A stretch of DNA of 64,000 nt, from positions 10,602,001 to 10,666,000 of the forward strand of contig OY540820.1 in NCBI GenBank assembly GCA_961205875.1. The letters run 5' to 3'. Source of the stretch: Sialis fuliginosa (Eukaryota > Arthropoda > Insecta > Megaloptera > Sialidae). Both the position numbers and the translations under genes were made by a program. Positions 57,001 through 64,000 of the stretch are shown here, one piece after another (position 1 is the stretch's first letter; every line of letters begins with the position of its first letter). Below the pieces are notes generated by a model. It saw only the letters and a program-made list of their open reading frames with translations. It was not told the DNA's origin and did not search any database.

Positions 57001-58296
57001 CGGCACTGATTTTGGTACTCATCTCCTCATATACATATTATGAACATTTTTGGGTCTAGTCAGTAATATTATTTTTTTAAATCGTCCTGAGTTCAAATAA
57101 TTTATATTAAGATTCAAACATATCGAGATGGGTACATGATAAATAATAATAATTTTTATTTTTTTTACCCTCATTATCCTTTAATAACAACGGCCCCTAT
57201 AGTTCATAAAAAAATTTGGGAATACATTTTTAAGAATGATTTAAAAACAAAGTAATAGTTACCTCTGCGAAATCAATATCCCAATCTTCGACATCTGTTA
57301 TATTATTAGGGACGTAGTTAAGAGTAACTAATTCAACCCATATGTTGATCCAGTGTTTAGACAAATTTCCGTAGTAAGGTGGTAGTAACGCCCCTCCAAT
57401 AAGTAAACTCATTTGTTCTTTTAGAGGAAGATCCGGGATAAAGTGTCCTTAGGAAAAATAAACAATTATTGAATCTAGGTCTGGGTTAAACTTCTTTGTT
57501 TTATATGTCATTACATCCAGAAGAAAAACAACTTACTTCAGGACAAATTTTAAAGCTTATATGAACAAAATAATAAAATACTTAATTGATTTTAAATGAA
57601 ACTGGGTTTGTTAGTTAGATCTGGTTAGTAGATGATTCCATATAAAAATCATTAAAATTGGGTCGAGGGGGAAGTGGTAGTTAAAATATGTACATTTTCT
57701 TACCTTTTGACCCCTTCGCCGGTACTGACACCTGGTGCATTGTTTGAACATGTTCAGTTTTCACCATAAGCACTACACAGCACAGCGACCAACACACAAG
57801 AAGGATTGTTAACTTAAAGTATTTCAAGCAGGAAGCATGGGTATTGGTGTTGCTCTCCAAAGAACTTAAATCCGAGTCACATTCGCCACATTCGTTGTAA
57901 TGGTCTCTAGAAATTTTACTTATGTATTATCAAAGGTTTATGAATTCATTATTAAAGTTTCAATCGACACTTTGTGGTTTTTTGATTAAATACTTTACCT
58001 TATTTTCGATGATGTTTTTTGTTTTGTATTTTCTATAAAATCTTTCAAATCGCTATCAGTTTTTTCCCATATTACATCAACAGACTGGAGTATTTCTGGA
58101 TCGGAAATTTTGTGAACTTTACTGTTATTAAAAAAATAAATTAGATAAATAAAGTTAAATTGAAATAGTATGAAAATATGTTTAAAAAATAATGCAAACA
58201 TTGAAGTTTGAATTGTACTTACTTTTCATCGAAATTATATACGTTTTCGTTGATAGTAATATGGACATTTTGCTTTATTTTGTTACCAGGAGACAT
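44983..58296 (-). CDS. Oca2: P protein (OCA2 family transporter), complete, 15 coding exons
   Basis: Multi-pass membrane protein of the ArsB/NhaD (citrate transporter-like, ion transporter) superfamily. In animals it acts in melanosome or pigment-granule membranes and affects organelle pH and pigment synthesis; the transported ion here is inferred only. Fifteen exons join in phase to 774 residues plus stop, near the vertebrate length of about 840. A hydrophilic N-terminus (1-97) precedes a first TM at about 98-114 and a luminal loop with NIT and NVT sequons. The transporter core follows: [11 protein letters not shown] at 285, [11 protein letters not shown] near 340, [20 protein letters not shown] near 372-393, [11 protein letters not shown] near 420, a cytoplasmic helical loop (483-549), [20 protein letters not shown] at 609-628, [11 protein letters not shown] near 672, [13 protein letters not shown] at 706-718 and the C-terminal HVVIGWNY. 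The start is the ATG at 58296. Introns carry many transposons but no exon is broken. Exon coordinates are given in the entries below. Confidence 0.96.
45194..45714. mobile_element. TIR element in P-protein intron 14
   Basis: The ends TGCAGCAACAA and TTGTTGCTGCA are inverted. The interior repeats a palindromic GGAGTTAACTCC-type motif several times (about 45204, 45386, 45546, 45692), often followed by TTTTGGCCCAA. 521 bp, no coding capacity. Confidence 0.75.
46731..46824 (-). CDS. Oca2: P protein exon 14
   Basis: Residues 715-745 plus two bases: [20 protein letters not shown], the pseudo-symmetric counterpart of the GDPPN motif. The usual Leu-Ile is Leu-Phe here. Acceptor TTTATAG, donor GTACGT. 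Confidence 0.95.
46889..47451 (-). mobile_element. Internally deleted Tc1 element in P-protein intron 13
   Basis: The ends CAGTATTGTGCAAATTAATG and its approximate inverse at the right, ending AATACTG, are each flanked by TA. Only the C-terminal part of the transposase remains on the minus strand (next entry). Confidence 0.85.
46970..47400 (-). pseudogene. Tc1 transposase, C-terminal remnant
   Basis: Minus-strand frames read [37 protein letters not shown], then [29 protein letters not shown] and [13 protein letters not shown], matching the catalytic C-terminal half of Tc1 transposases. Stops and frameshifts interrupt it, and the LNPIEN region is partly deleted. The N-terminal DNA-binding domains are missing. 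Non-functional. Confidence 0.85.
47452..48142. other. Intronic AT-rich DNA
   Basis: Part of P-protein intron 13. Contains a (TAA/ATA)n microsatellite near 47951-47980. Nothing else seen. Confidence 0.5.
48143..48313 (+). mobile_element. Helitron 3' fragment in intron 13
   Basis: Matches the last about 200 bp of the Helitron at 8080 (TTATTTTGTTTTCAATAATT, GTTAGGTAGGTAATTTAAGT, CCGTAGTCCACGCGAGCG). It breaks off in the hairpin, before the CTAG end. Confidence 0.75.
48314..49437. other. Intronic AT-rich DNA
   Basis: Remainder of P-protein intron 13. A 73-codon plus-strand frame at 48693-48914 is low-complexity Phe/Leu-rich and not a gene. Confidence 0.5.
49438..49696 (-). CDS. Oca2: P protein exon 13
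   Basis: Residues 629-714. Contains [20 protein letters not shown], the second DN signature of the duplicated core, and [13 protein letters not shown]. Acceptor TTATCCCAG, donor GTGAGG. It is noticeably more GC-rich than its surroundings. The long plus-strand frame over it is only its shadow. Confidence 0.97.
49761..50092. mobile_element. MITE-C, intact copy in intron 12
   Basis: The ends TGTCCGGTATCATAAAGGAC and GTCCTTTATAATACCGGACA are inverted, with TAA on each side (49758-49760 and 50093-50095). A 3-bp TWA duplication suggests the PIF/Harbinger group. The inverted arms extend through TAACAAATTTGTTAGCTAGC. 332 bp, non-coding. Confidence 0.85.
50404..50890 (-). pseudogene. mariner transposase remnant in intron 12
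   Basis: The minus strand reads [20 protein letters not shown], a stop, then [32 protein letters not shown] and [11 protein letters not shown], then in another frame [25 protein letters not shown]. This is the N-terminal helix-turn-helix half of a mariner transposase, up to the point just before the catalytic DETW motif. One stop codon and one frameshift are visible and the catalytic half is absent. No intact terminal repeats found. Confidence 0.9.
50891..51208. other. Intronic DNA
   Basis: End of P-protein intron 12; nothing recognised. Confidence 0.4.
51209..51351 (-). CDS. Oca2: P protein exon 12
   Basis: Residues 581-628. [18 protein letters not shown] and [20 protein letters not shown] match conserved P-protein segments. 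Acceptor TTTATAG, donor GTAAGT. Intron 11 is 62 bp. Confidence 0.97.
51414..51507 (-). CDS. Oca2: P protein exon 11
   Basis: Residues 550-580. [20 protein letters not shown] is the start of the second transmembrane half. Acceptor TGTTTCAG, donor GTAAGT. Confidence 0.93.
51780..51979 (-). CDS. Oca2: P protein exon 10
   Basis: Residues 483-549, the central cytoplasmic loop: [20 protein letters not shown], then a Lys/Glu-rich helical region ending EELEKK. The donor reads GTTGAT, weaker than the other donors here; phase agreement with exon 11 supports it. Confidence 0.88.
52201..52741 (+). repeat. MITE-A, best full-length copy, in intron 9
   Basis: AGGTAAAAGCACCAGTTATG at the left and AAGACTGGTGTCAGTACCT at the right, with TA on each side. 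541 bp and non-coding. It serves as the reference for the other copies listed (1052, 2030, 7151, 20340, 26931, 30176, 36339, 40732). Confidence 0.87.
52798..52933 (-). CDS. Oca2: P protein exon 9
   Basis: Residues 438-482. [20 protein letters not shown] forms a membrane span, followed by the basic start of the cytoplasmic loop. Acceptor ATTTTAG, donor GTATTA. Confidence 0.93.
52995..53133 (-). CDS. Oca2: P protein exon 8
   Basis: Residues 391-437. Holds [20 protein letters not shown], the GDPPN signature; the stretch before it reads MTPV where many relatives have ATAI. Acceptor TTTTCAG, donor GTAAGA. Intron 8 is only 61 bp. Confidence 0.97.
53320..53788 (+). pseudogene. Non-LTR (jockey-like) reverse transcriptase 3' remnant in intron 7
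   Basis: Two overlapping plus-strand frames read [20 protein letters not shown] followed by [34 protein letters not shown] and [10 protein letters not shown]. This order (T-HVD-IC-RL, a tyrosine/valine helix, an R-H-Y basic stretch, then the NKLP-like end) is that of the C-terminal region of jockey-type LINE polymerases. Catalytic motifs upstream are absent and the frame shifts once. It lies antisense to the host gene. Confidence 0.65.
53910..54025 (-). CDS. Oca2: P protein exon 7
   Basis: Residues 353-390 plus two bases. Holds the first DNVTT signature: [20 protein letters not shown]. Acceptor TTTTCAG, donor GTAAGT. Confidence 0.97.
54381..54584 (-). CDS. Oca2: P protein exon 6
   Basis: Residues 285-352, one of the most conserved family blocks: [12 protein letters not shown], then [20 protein letters not shown] and [15 protein letters not shown]. 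Acceptor ATTTTAG, donor GTATTC. Confidence 0.97.
54706..55093. mobile_element. MITE-B copy in intron 5
   Basis: CAGTGTATTCCAAGTTGATT and its inverse at the right, ending TTGGAATACACTG, with TA on each side (54704-54705 and 55094-55095). The about 90-bp inverted arms match the copy at 6430. Non-coding. Confidence 0.87.
55105..55448. mobile_element. MITE-D copy in intron 5, hAT-type duplication
   Basis: TAGAGGTG at the left and CACCTCTA at the right, with exact 8-bp GTGAAAAC on both sides (55097-55104 and 55449-55456). Inside, TAATTCCGGCCGGGATTCAC matches the family copy at 34001. It lies only a few bases from the MITE-B copy. Confidence 0.87.
55515..55781 (-). CDS. Oca2: P protein exon 5
   Basis: Residues 196-284. 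Begins [10 protein letters not shown] with an NVT sequon and ends with a membrane span [19 protein letters not shown]. Acceptor CTTGTAG, donor GTAAAC; both ends in phase 0. Confidence 0.95.
56328..57029. mobile_element. TA-flanked TIR element in intron 4, split by a nested hAT MITE
   Basis: TGAGGAGGTGAGTTCCAAAA and inverted GGTACTCATCTCCTCA at the far end, with TA on each side. Inner arms (GTTCGTACTATTTAAAAAAA against TTTTTTTAAATGGAACGAA; GATTTTGAAAGAATTTTTGG against its inverse) show that the right end was cut by the insertion at 56545-57008. Without the insertion it would be about 230 bp. Confidence 0.75.
56545..57008. mobile_element. hAT-type MITE nested in the intron 4 element
   Basis: CAGTGCCGAATTAAGTCAGC and inverted GTTAATCCGGCACTG form the ends; GAGCCCGTAGCAAATG pairs with CATTTGCTAC-like sequence. 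Flanks GTTTTGGT and ATTTTGGT are a 7-of-8 match, fitting a hAT duplication. 464 bp, no transposase. Confidence 0.8.
57263..57447 (-). CDS. Oca2: P protein exon 4
   Basis: Residues 134-195, part of the large extracytoplasmic loop, with NNIT as a glycosylation sequon. Acceptor TTTTTCCTAAG, donor GTAACT; ends in phase 0. Confidence 0.9.
57704..57906 (-). CDS. Oca2: P protein exon 3
   Basis: Residues 66-134. Contains a Cys/Asp-rich stretch (CGECDSD), then the first membrane span [16 protein letters not shown]. Acceptor TTTCTAG, donor GTAAGA. Confidence 0.9.
57999..58121 (-). CDS. Oca2: P protein exon 2
   Basis: Residues 25-66, after the acceptor AATAACAG and before GTAAAG. Hydrophilic and acidic: [20 protein letters not shown] and a Lys/Ser-rich end. 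Intron 1 is 101 bp. Confidence 0.85.
58223..58296 (-). CDS. Oca2: P protein exon 1
   Basis: Residues 1-24 plus two bases. Starts ATG at 58296 ([16 protein letters not shown]) and ends before GTAAGT. It carries no signal peptide, in keeping with a cytosolic N-terminus. Confidence 0.85.
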
Positions 58297-58799
58297 TTCA
58301 ATTGCAAATGATGAAAAATATTTACAGAAATTAGGAAAGCTTGTTTGAACTTAATTTAAAAATTTCAATTACTTATTTGATCATTTACATAAATGATGTA
58401 ATAATATTTAATGTGTTAAGATCAGTATCCATACATAAAACAGGGATGAACAGTTTTCAAATGGGAAAAATTATAGAAACTATTTTTGAAGATAGTATGT
58501 ACCTACAAGTTTTATTCTCACAGCAAATGAAAATTCGAAACAGTTTTTAAAATCAGTCGTCAAACATCAAGAAGTCTGAAGACTGCAAAGCATGCATATC
58601 TGTAAAAGTTTCTTATCTTAAGCAATGTCAGATTTTAACAAATCGTTTTTTTTTTTAATTTTTAAATAGGTATTTAAAAAAATGTTCAAATTAATTTACT
58701 AGAAAAATATAAATTTTGCTGTCACAAGTGGGTATATTTTAAATTCAAAAATATTCACTTATTCCATTTATAGTGAGGGTATATATTATAAAAATATCG
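58297..58799. other. Upstream region of the P-protein gene
   Basis: Should contain the promoter and 5' UTR of the P-protein gene, but no TATA box or initiator could be singled out in this AT-rich stretch. The 69-codon plus-strand frame at 58341-58550 has no recognisable motif. Confidence 0.4.
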
Positions 58800-59083
58800 C
58801 TGTTTATATACGCCAAAAAGTAAAAAAACTTTTGATTGAGGAGTCTTATCGTGTATATTTTAACTTGGACATTTGTAACCAGAATAAATTGTGGGTGCCA
58901 CATATCTGTTGTCTTACTTGCCATAAAAAATTAACAAGTTGGTACAGTGGAAAGTCTCCAGCGAAGATTTTTGCTCAACCAATCATATGGCGCGAACCTA
59001 AGGATCATGTGAGTAACTGGAGAAGGAAAATGGAACCCTACAATGCTTGCCGACTACTGCTGGTTTTTAATACGGGAAACTGA
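58800..59083 (+). pseudogene. Fragment of an uncharacterised invertebrate domain (WREPKxH type)
   Basis: The plus-strand frame reads LIEESYRVYFNLDICNQNKL, WVPHICCLTCHKKLTSWYSG and IFAQPIIWREPKDHVSNW. It resembles a domain found in many hemipteran and cnidarian predicted proteins, often near transposons, with a YFxxxxxxQxKxWxPHxCC-xC core and a (P)xxWREPKxH tail. No start ATG is in frame, and the cysteines that usually follow WREPKxH are missing. It is therefore probably a broken or exonic copy. Function unknown. The identification rests on my memory of the pattern. Confidence 0.5.
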
Positions 59084-59348
59084 CCTCAAATTACAAATGA
59101 CAAACAAAAAAAATTAAGAGAAGTTCATTTTTTAGTTCCAGATACATTTTTTTCTTTAAAAATAGCATTAAAAAAAAAAAACTTTTCTCACATAATTGTG
59201 ACTTTGTGATGTGACATAAATGTTTTATTTACGTTTCTACACTATAGGAGGCATAAGGAATACGAATCACATAAATTCGTTCGCGAGGAAAAAAGAGTAT
59301 ATTTTACCGTTAAAAACCACGGCAACCACTGCACTACATTCTTAAATG
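59084..59348. other. Gene-free spacer
   Basis: Nothing recognised. Confidence 0.4.
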
Positions 59349-59356
59349 AAATAGAG

Positions 59357-59688
59357 CAGGAGTGGGGAACCTTTTTATCATAGAAGACCTCATTAAATTT
59401 AAAAATAATAAGCAGGCCGCATACTTACTGTCTTTCTTGAAGTAGTCTTCGTCGTGAAATATATCCTTACTAGGAAGTTCATATCAAATAACTTCAGAAT
59501 ATACGCGCAATAGCCAATTTCAATTTACGTTTGATTATTGTAGATTATTTGTTTAAACATCTTTATTTTTGTCTCTTGGCAGAATAAAATTAAAAATAAA
59601 TTGAGAAGAAAAGTTATATATTACAAATAATTGAAATATTTACCGGCCGCAATGAAGTATTGAAAAGGCCGCAGGTTCCCCATTCCTG
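59357..59688. mobile_element. hAT-type MITE with exact 8-bp target duplication
   Basis: CAGGAGTGGGGAACCTTTTT and inverted GCAGGTTCCCCATTCCTG, with AAATAGAG on both sides (59349-59356 and 59689-59696). 332 bp, non-coding. A truncated relative is at 10951. Confidence 0.92.
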
Positions 59689-59696
59689 AAATAGAG

Positions 59697-60723
59697 TATA
59701 GTGTAATTTTGTTCCCACTAATACCTACATGATATTTTTAATGCCTGTAGTAATGAAATTGTTTGCAAAATCTTCATAAATTACTTTTTCACCTCGTCGC
59801 TGAATTTTTGCCTCCATTAAAATCTCTCCAGGGCGGAAAATTTTTCGTTTTTTACAGGATTTTCATAGTTTTTTTGCCATCTAAATTCTGCCGCCCATTA
59901 AAATCTACCACTCTAGGCTATAACTTACTAATTCTATATGGAAATCCGTCACTGCTCACATATTCGACTTCTAAGGTATTGTTGCTTAGATAAAAAAACT
60001 TTTATAAAAAGCAAAGGAAATAAATAAAACCAAAAATTAATTTAGACTAGTTATTTTTTTTACAATCACAATACATTCAATATATTTATAATCATTATTA
60101 AACATTTTTTTCTTTGAACTCTGCATTGACAAGTTATAAATTTAAACAATTAACTTAACACCTACTCTGTTATGTAAAAGGTATTAATAAATAAAATAAA
60201 TTTTTTAAACGTTATAGTCAGAATATATTTTATTGGTGTATAAAAACAACGAATTGTTTTACACAAGTTAATATTTCCTTTAAATGGAAATCAATTGTGT
60301 TTAAAAAAAAGGACCTACATACCTACATATTTTTAATGTTAAAAAATATTCTCCAAATATCCATACTTTTAATAAAAATTTCTATTAAATGCAGAAAATT
60401 CCTTGGTTTTCCAGATATCTCAAACAAATATAGCACAATAAATAATATTCCAACATTAAATGTTTAATAAATAAAAGAAAAAATGTAAAAAAACAACATT
60501 TTGAGAAAAGTCTAAACTCAAGTACTATTAAAATATAAATAACATTTTTATATATAAATATAACAAACAAGTTTAATATTAAAATTTTCAGATCACAATA
60601 CAATAATAATAAATGTCACTATCAGGGCTTACGGACATTAAAAAATATTTTCAACAATCTAACCTATAGTCAAAATTTTATAAAGCTGAAACATAATTTA
60701 TCATATTCTACAAAATAAGAATG
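59697..60723. other. Gene-free AT-rich DNA
   Basis: Nothing recognised; the 72- and 76-codon frames are low-complexity. Confidence 0.5.
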
Positions 60724-60725
60724 TA

Positions 60726-61287
60726 CATTACGGTGTTTTATTTATTTATTTTTATTTTTATAGGTCACATTGGTTTATGTTTTAGCTCTGGATCAAAAGT
60801 TAAGTGTCCCAAAATTTCACTCTTGTGAACGGCGCAAACTGAGTCTTTTTCTCATTTGATTAACATGGGAAAAATTACTTTTTTACTTAATAACTCGTTG
60901 AAAAATGTATTTATTTTAATTTCTTACAGCAGCATATTATAGAAAATTAAATTTCTACAAAAAAGATTCTCAATTCATAGATCCAGTAGTATTTTATTCA
61001 TTTAAACATTATCATAAAAAGTAAAATCCAATTTTTATGATAATTTTTAAACAAAAATATCTTAAAAATTACTAGATTTATGAATCAACACTTGATTCTC
61101 TACAAAATATTGCTCTGAGAAATTTTCAAAAAAATGATTTTCAACAAGCTATTCACGCGTAAATAAAAAAGTAATTTTTCCCAATGTTCACAGGTTAGAT
61201 CTACGAGCTTGAAATTTTGGGACAGTTAACTTTTGATCCAAAGCTAAAACATAGGCCAATGAGACTGAAAAAAAAAATACCCTAATG
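60726..61287. mobile_element. MITE-E, TA-flanked, about 560 bp
   Basis: CATTACGGTGTTTT at the left and inverted AATACCCTAATG at the right, with TA on both sides. Inner arms pair well: TATGTTTTAGCTCTGGATCA and TGATCCAAAGCTAAAACATA, plus GTGTCCCAAAATTTC and GAAATTTTGGGACA. Non-coding. Confidence 0.8.
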
Positions 61288-61289
61288 TA

Positions 61290-62485
61290 CATATTCCGTC
61301 TAAATATAAGGAAATACTTAACCTCTTTAATGGAGCAAATAAAAATACAATACTCCCTAGTCATAATGTCATCAATTTTTTAATTTACCGTGTAATAAAA
61401 TATCATGAAAAAGTTAAATTTAACATCAAAACAGACATAATATAATTACTCTTGTTAATTTTTTGATATTTCTAATTATTTTTGAAACAGTTTAATAGAA
61501 AATAATAATAATAATATCATCTGTAACTTATGTTCTATGCATTTTTCTTTATAAATAATATGTATAAGAAAATTATGTGGTGGCCACATTATTTAATTTA
61601 AATTTACATTATAATTATGGAGTATAGATTTCATGATACTATTTAATAAATTGATGCCCTCTAAATAACAATGTACTAACAAAGTACAACATGTAACTAA
61701 ATTTAAAACTTGTAAGCTAAATTTTTAATTAAATAGCAGCACTAAGTAGTTCACAAAAGACAAGTTTTTAAATTATGTATTTTGTTTAAAAAAAAAATGT
61801 ATATTTTGATAAACACATTATATAATTCTTAAGTACATCTGTATTCAAAATTTTTCAAATTCATTTATAAAAATAAATATATTTCTCGTAAATTCAGAAC
61901 ACATAAATATAAACTATTAAAAAATTAACTATCTTTATCAACAGGATTTGAGAAATCAGGTGTACCAGTTTTTTCCAGCTGGCAAGTAGTAAATTTGTGA
62001 AATAAAATAAGAAAATTATAATAGGAAAATAGTATAATATATAAAATGTGTATTTAATAAACAGTATTACCAAAAACTGGTAGTATTGTTATGTGATGTA
62101 TCTGGAACTTATATTAACATAAAAAATTATTGCTTTATTGTGATTTGTCAAACCCTGTTAAATATTATAAAATTAATTTCCATCAAATGCTAACTGGATT
62201 CAATAGCTGGAAAATATAAAATAAAAAACTATAGTGTAATTTTTCGAAAAATAACGTTTATAATAATAATAATAGCATTTGGTGGGAGTCAAAAATAATC
62301 ATTTGAATTGAAATAATTTTAAATTCAGACATTGCTTAAAAAAAGAAAATAAAAATAAATAAAATTCAACTAATAATATTTAATTCATTTATAAAGTTTG
62401 CAGTCTTAGAAATATTTATATGTATATACTCATATTTAATAATTATGTTTAAAATAAGTCTAAAATAATATTTTACAATAAATCA
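61290..62485. other. AT-rich DNA, possibly 3' UTR of the flanking gene
   Basis: No coding sequence recognised. Part of it could be the 3' untranslated region of the minus-strand gene ending near 62486 or 62685. Confidence 0.4.
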
Positions 62486-62743
62486 TTATTTACATAAACT
62501 GAACAAAATATACACAATTCTTGACATAAAATATTTATCATCGAAGCTATACAAATCAGTAACAGTGTGCGAGCTGTATTCAAGTGAGGCCATGCGAGTT
62601 GCTATCATAGATTGAACACATTCGGATTTTGTCGTGTCTTCCGAAAGGGCAGTTCTTTGCCGTACTATGTCGAATGTGTCTAATCTAAACATAACTGTCA
62701 CTGGTCTCACATGAATATAGCTCTTCACTGCCACTGATACAAA
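62486..62743 (-). CDS. Likely last exon of the right-edge gene (frame uncertain)
   Basis: After an acceptor TTCTTAAACAG (ending 62744) the minus strand can be read in two frames. In phase 0 it stays open for 85 codons (begins FVSVAVKSYIHVRPVTVMFR, includes MIATRMASLEYSSHTVTDLY) to a TAA at 62486. In phase 1 it gives a 19-residue tail CISGSEELYSCETSDSYV preceded by Val and stops with TAG at 62685-62687. The upstream exon offers donors for both phases. The GC content of 62570-62743 is higher than the flanks. The phase 1 tail fits the Ser/Glu-rich style of the upstream exon and would end in a class I PDZ-ligand pattern (S-Y-V). No domain recognised in either frame. Confidence 0.55.
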   Translation of the reverse strand, partial: FVSVAVKSYIHVRPVTVMFRLDTFDIVRQRTALSEDTTKSECVQSMIATRMASLEYSSHTVTDLYSFDDKYFMSRIVYILFSLCK

Positions 62744-62864
62744 CTGTTTAAGAACATGATTAGTTTTTATTAAAATGAAATTCTAAACAAATGCACAATA
62801 CAGGTAGTTCTTAGTACGTACGTAAAATTTTTTTTTCAAGGAGATATTTAAAAAAGTAATTATT

Positions 62865-63005
62865 CCTATGTTAATCAAATGGGAAAAAAACTTGGTTTGC
62901 ACCATTCGCAGGTTTGATCTAAGAGTCTTTTTGGGACAATTAACTTTTGATCCAAAGCTAAAACATAGACCAATGGGACTGAATAAATAAAAAAACATCC
63001 TAATG
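62865..63005. repeat. MITE-E right-end fragment
   Basis: AACTTTTGATCCAAAGCTAA AACATA through CATCCTAATG before TA matches the right arm of the element at 60726. The left part is lost. It lies in the intron of the right-edge gene. Confidence 0.7.
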
Positions 63006-63468
63006 TACGTACTGTAAACGTTAGCAGTTCTTTTTTGTACATGAAAACCATTTAATAAGTAGTGAATGTTTGTAAATTAAGAATTTCCTGTATTGTAAAT
63101 TATATTTATAATTAGTCATGACGAAATAATTATGAATAGAAACCAGAATTTTTCACTAATCATATTAAATAAGAAAGAAATAGGTCATATTTAAAATAAT
63201 AGATTTAAATTAATTTTTCCCAATTTATAAAATAGGTACATACTGATAATTTAAAATCAAAATAAATAACCCAAAAATACCTAATTAAGTAGTTTTTAAA
63301 GTCACATATTAAGTAATTCAGTTAAAGCAGAAACGTATAAGATTATATAAATTTGTGCAATAAAATGTATATTTGGCAAGCATTTTTCAAACATGTCAAA
63401 TGTAAAAGGACAGGCGATAAGAATTTAATAATAAATAAAAACTAATCATTATCAGTGCTGTGTTTTAC

Positions 63469-64000
63469 CTACTTTAGCAACTGGCTTAATACTTCTCAAT
63501 TGTGTCGTTCCATTAAAAGTGAAATTAATATCAGAATCGTACAGTGGAATTTCATTAATAGTTCTCTCATTGCTAGGAGACAATGGTGTACTGATCCCAC
63601 TGTCGACTGAACTATCCTTAGATTCATTATTACTGTCACTTTTTAAAAGATTATCACTTTTAAATGAATTAATTGTTTCTAGAGGCAATGAAACAGACTT
63701 TTCAATTAAATTGTTTGATATGTCATGTGGATTATCTAATTTTATAAAATTTGTGTTCAATGAAACCTGTTTTATTGGTTCAAATTTACCTACGTCTGTC
63801 AAAATTTTGTTAGAACCTTCAGTCATATTTCGTACTAAATTAGAATCATTATTTTTCTCTGGAGAAGTTCCTTGTTTAAGAGCAAGATACTGCATACGCT
63901 GTTGTTGAATATGGTTGTGTGAATTAGCGAAGAAACCAGACTTATTTCCCATTGACGGTTGGCTAAGAGTTGATTTTAACGGTGGTATAGCTCTCAGCGA
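63469..64000 (-). CDS. Partial gene at the right edge, Ser/Asn-rich protein, unrecognised
   Basis: The minus-strand frame is open from the window edge (64000) through the Met at 63952 to a donor at 63468-63473, so the exon continues outside the window and that Met need not be the start. The sequence begins SLRAIPPLKSTLSQPS and continues through NSHNHIQQQRMQYLALKQG, a Ser/Asp/Asn-rich middle with SVDSGISTPLSPSNE, and NEIPLYDSDINFTFNGT to RSIKPVAK. It is hydrophilic and probably disordered, with SP/TP sites such as STPLSP. The frame would stop at 63452 if unspliced, but two overlapping donors (GTAGGT and GTAAAA) suggest splicing to the exon at 62743. No family recognised; a cytoskeletal or scaffold protein would fit the composition, but this is guesswork. 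Confidence 0.7.

Noticed and set aside
63519..63908. 129-codon plus-strand frame at the right edge
   Set aside because: Antisense to the Ser/Asn-rich minus-strand exon, which is open to the window edge and ends at splice donors.

Overview
This is a strongly AT-rich stretch of animal nuclear DNA, almost certainly from an insect. The evidence is split genes with canonical GT/AG introns, a P-protein (OCA2-family) gene, and a dense load of insect-type transposons: piggyBac, mariner, Tc1, hAT, Helitron, a jockey-like LINE and several TIR-bearing miniature elements (MITEs). No rRNA or CRISPR array was seen, and tRNAs were not searched for systematically. The order of insect cannot be fixed from the sequence.

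Layout. Positions 1 to about 44,900 hold no gene I can support. They are an intergenic desert filled with transposon debris: MITE-A copies, two Helitrons, a 3.3 kb element with AT-rich inverted arms, hAT-like MITEs with exact 8-bp target duplications, a 212-bp near-perfect hairpin, a 120-bp tandem repeat, and a piggyBac element with intact TTAA flanks and a broken transposase. Positions 44,983-58,296 (minus strand) hold one complete gene of 15 coding exons. Joined, they give 2,325 coding bases (774 residues plus stop) with every splice phase agreeing. It encodes a P protein, a 12-TM-type anion/Na+ transporter-superfamily membrane protein of pigment organelles. Its larger introns are full of transposons. 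Positions 58,800-59,700 hold a degenerate domain fragment and a hAT MITE. Positions 62,486 to the right edge hold the 3' part of a second minus-strand gene, which I do not recognise and whose 5' end lies outside the window.

The only functional unit whose role can be read is the P-protein gene. The second gene lies upstream of it on the same strand, and nothing in the sequence links the two. The other coding traces (piggyBac, mariner, Tc1, LINE) are dead copies. I found no convincing new multi-gene system. The most unusual structures are the nested insertions, the large inverted-arm element, the recurrent palindrome inside the piggyBac copy and the alternative reading of the last gene's terminal exon.

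Repeat names used here (MITE-A to MITE-E) are local labels defined by terminal sequence and internal similarity between copies in this window; they are not database names.
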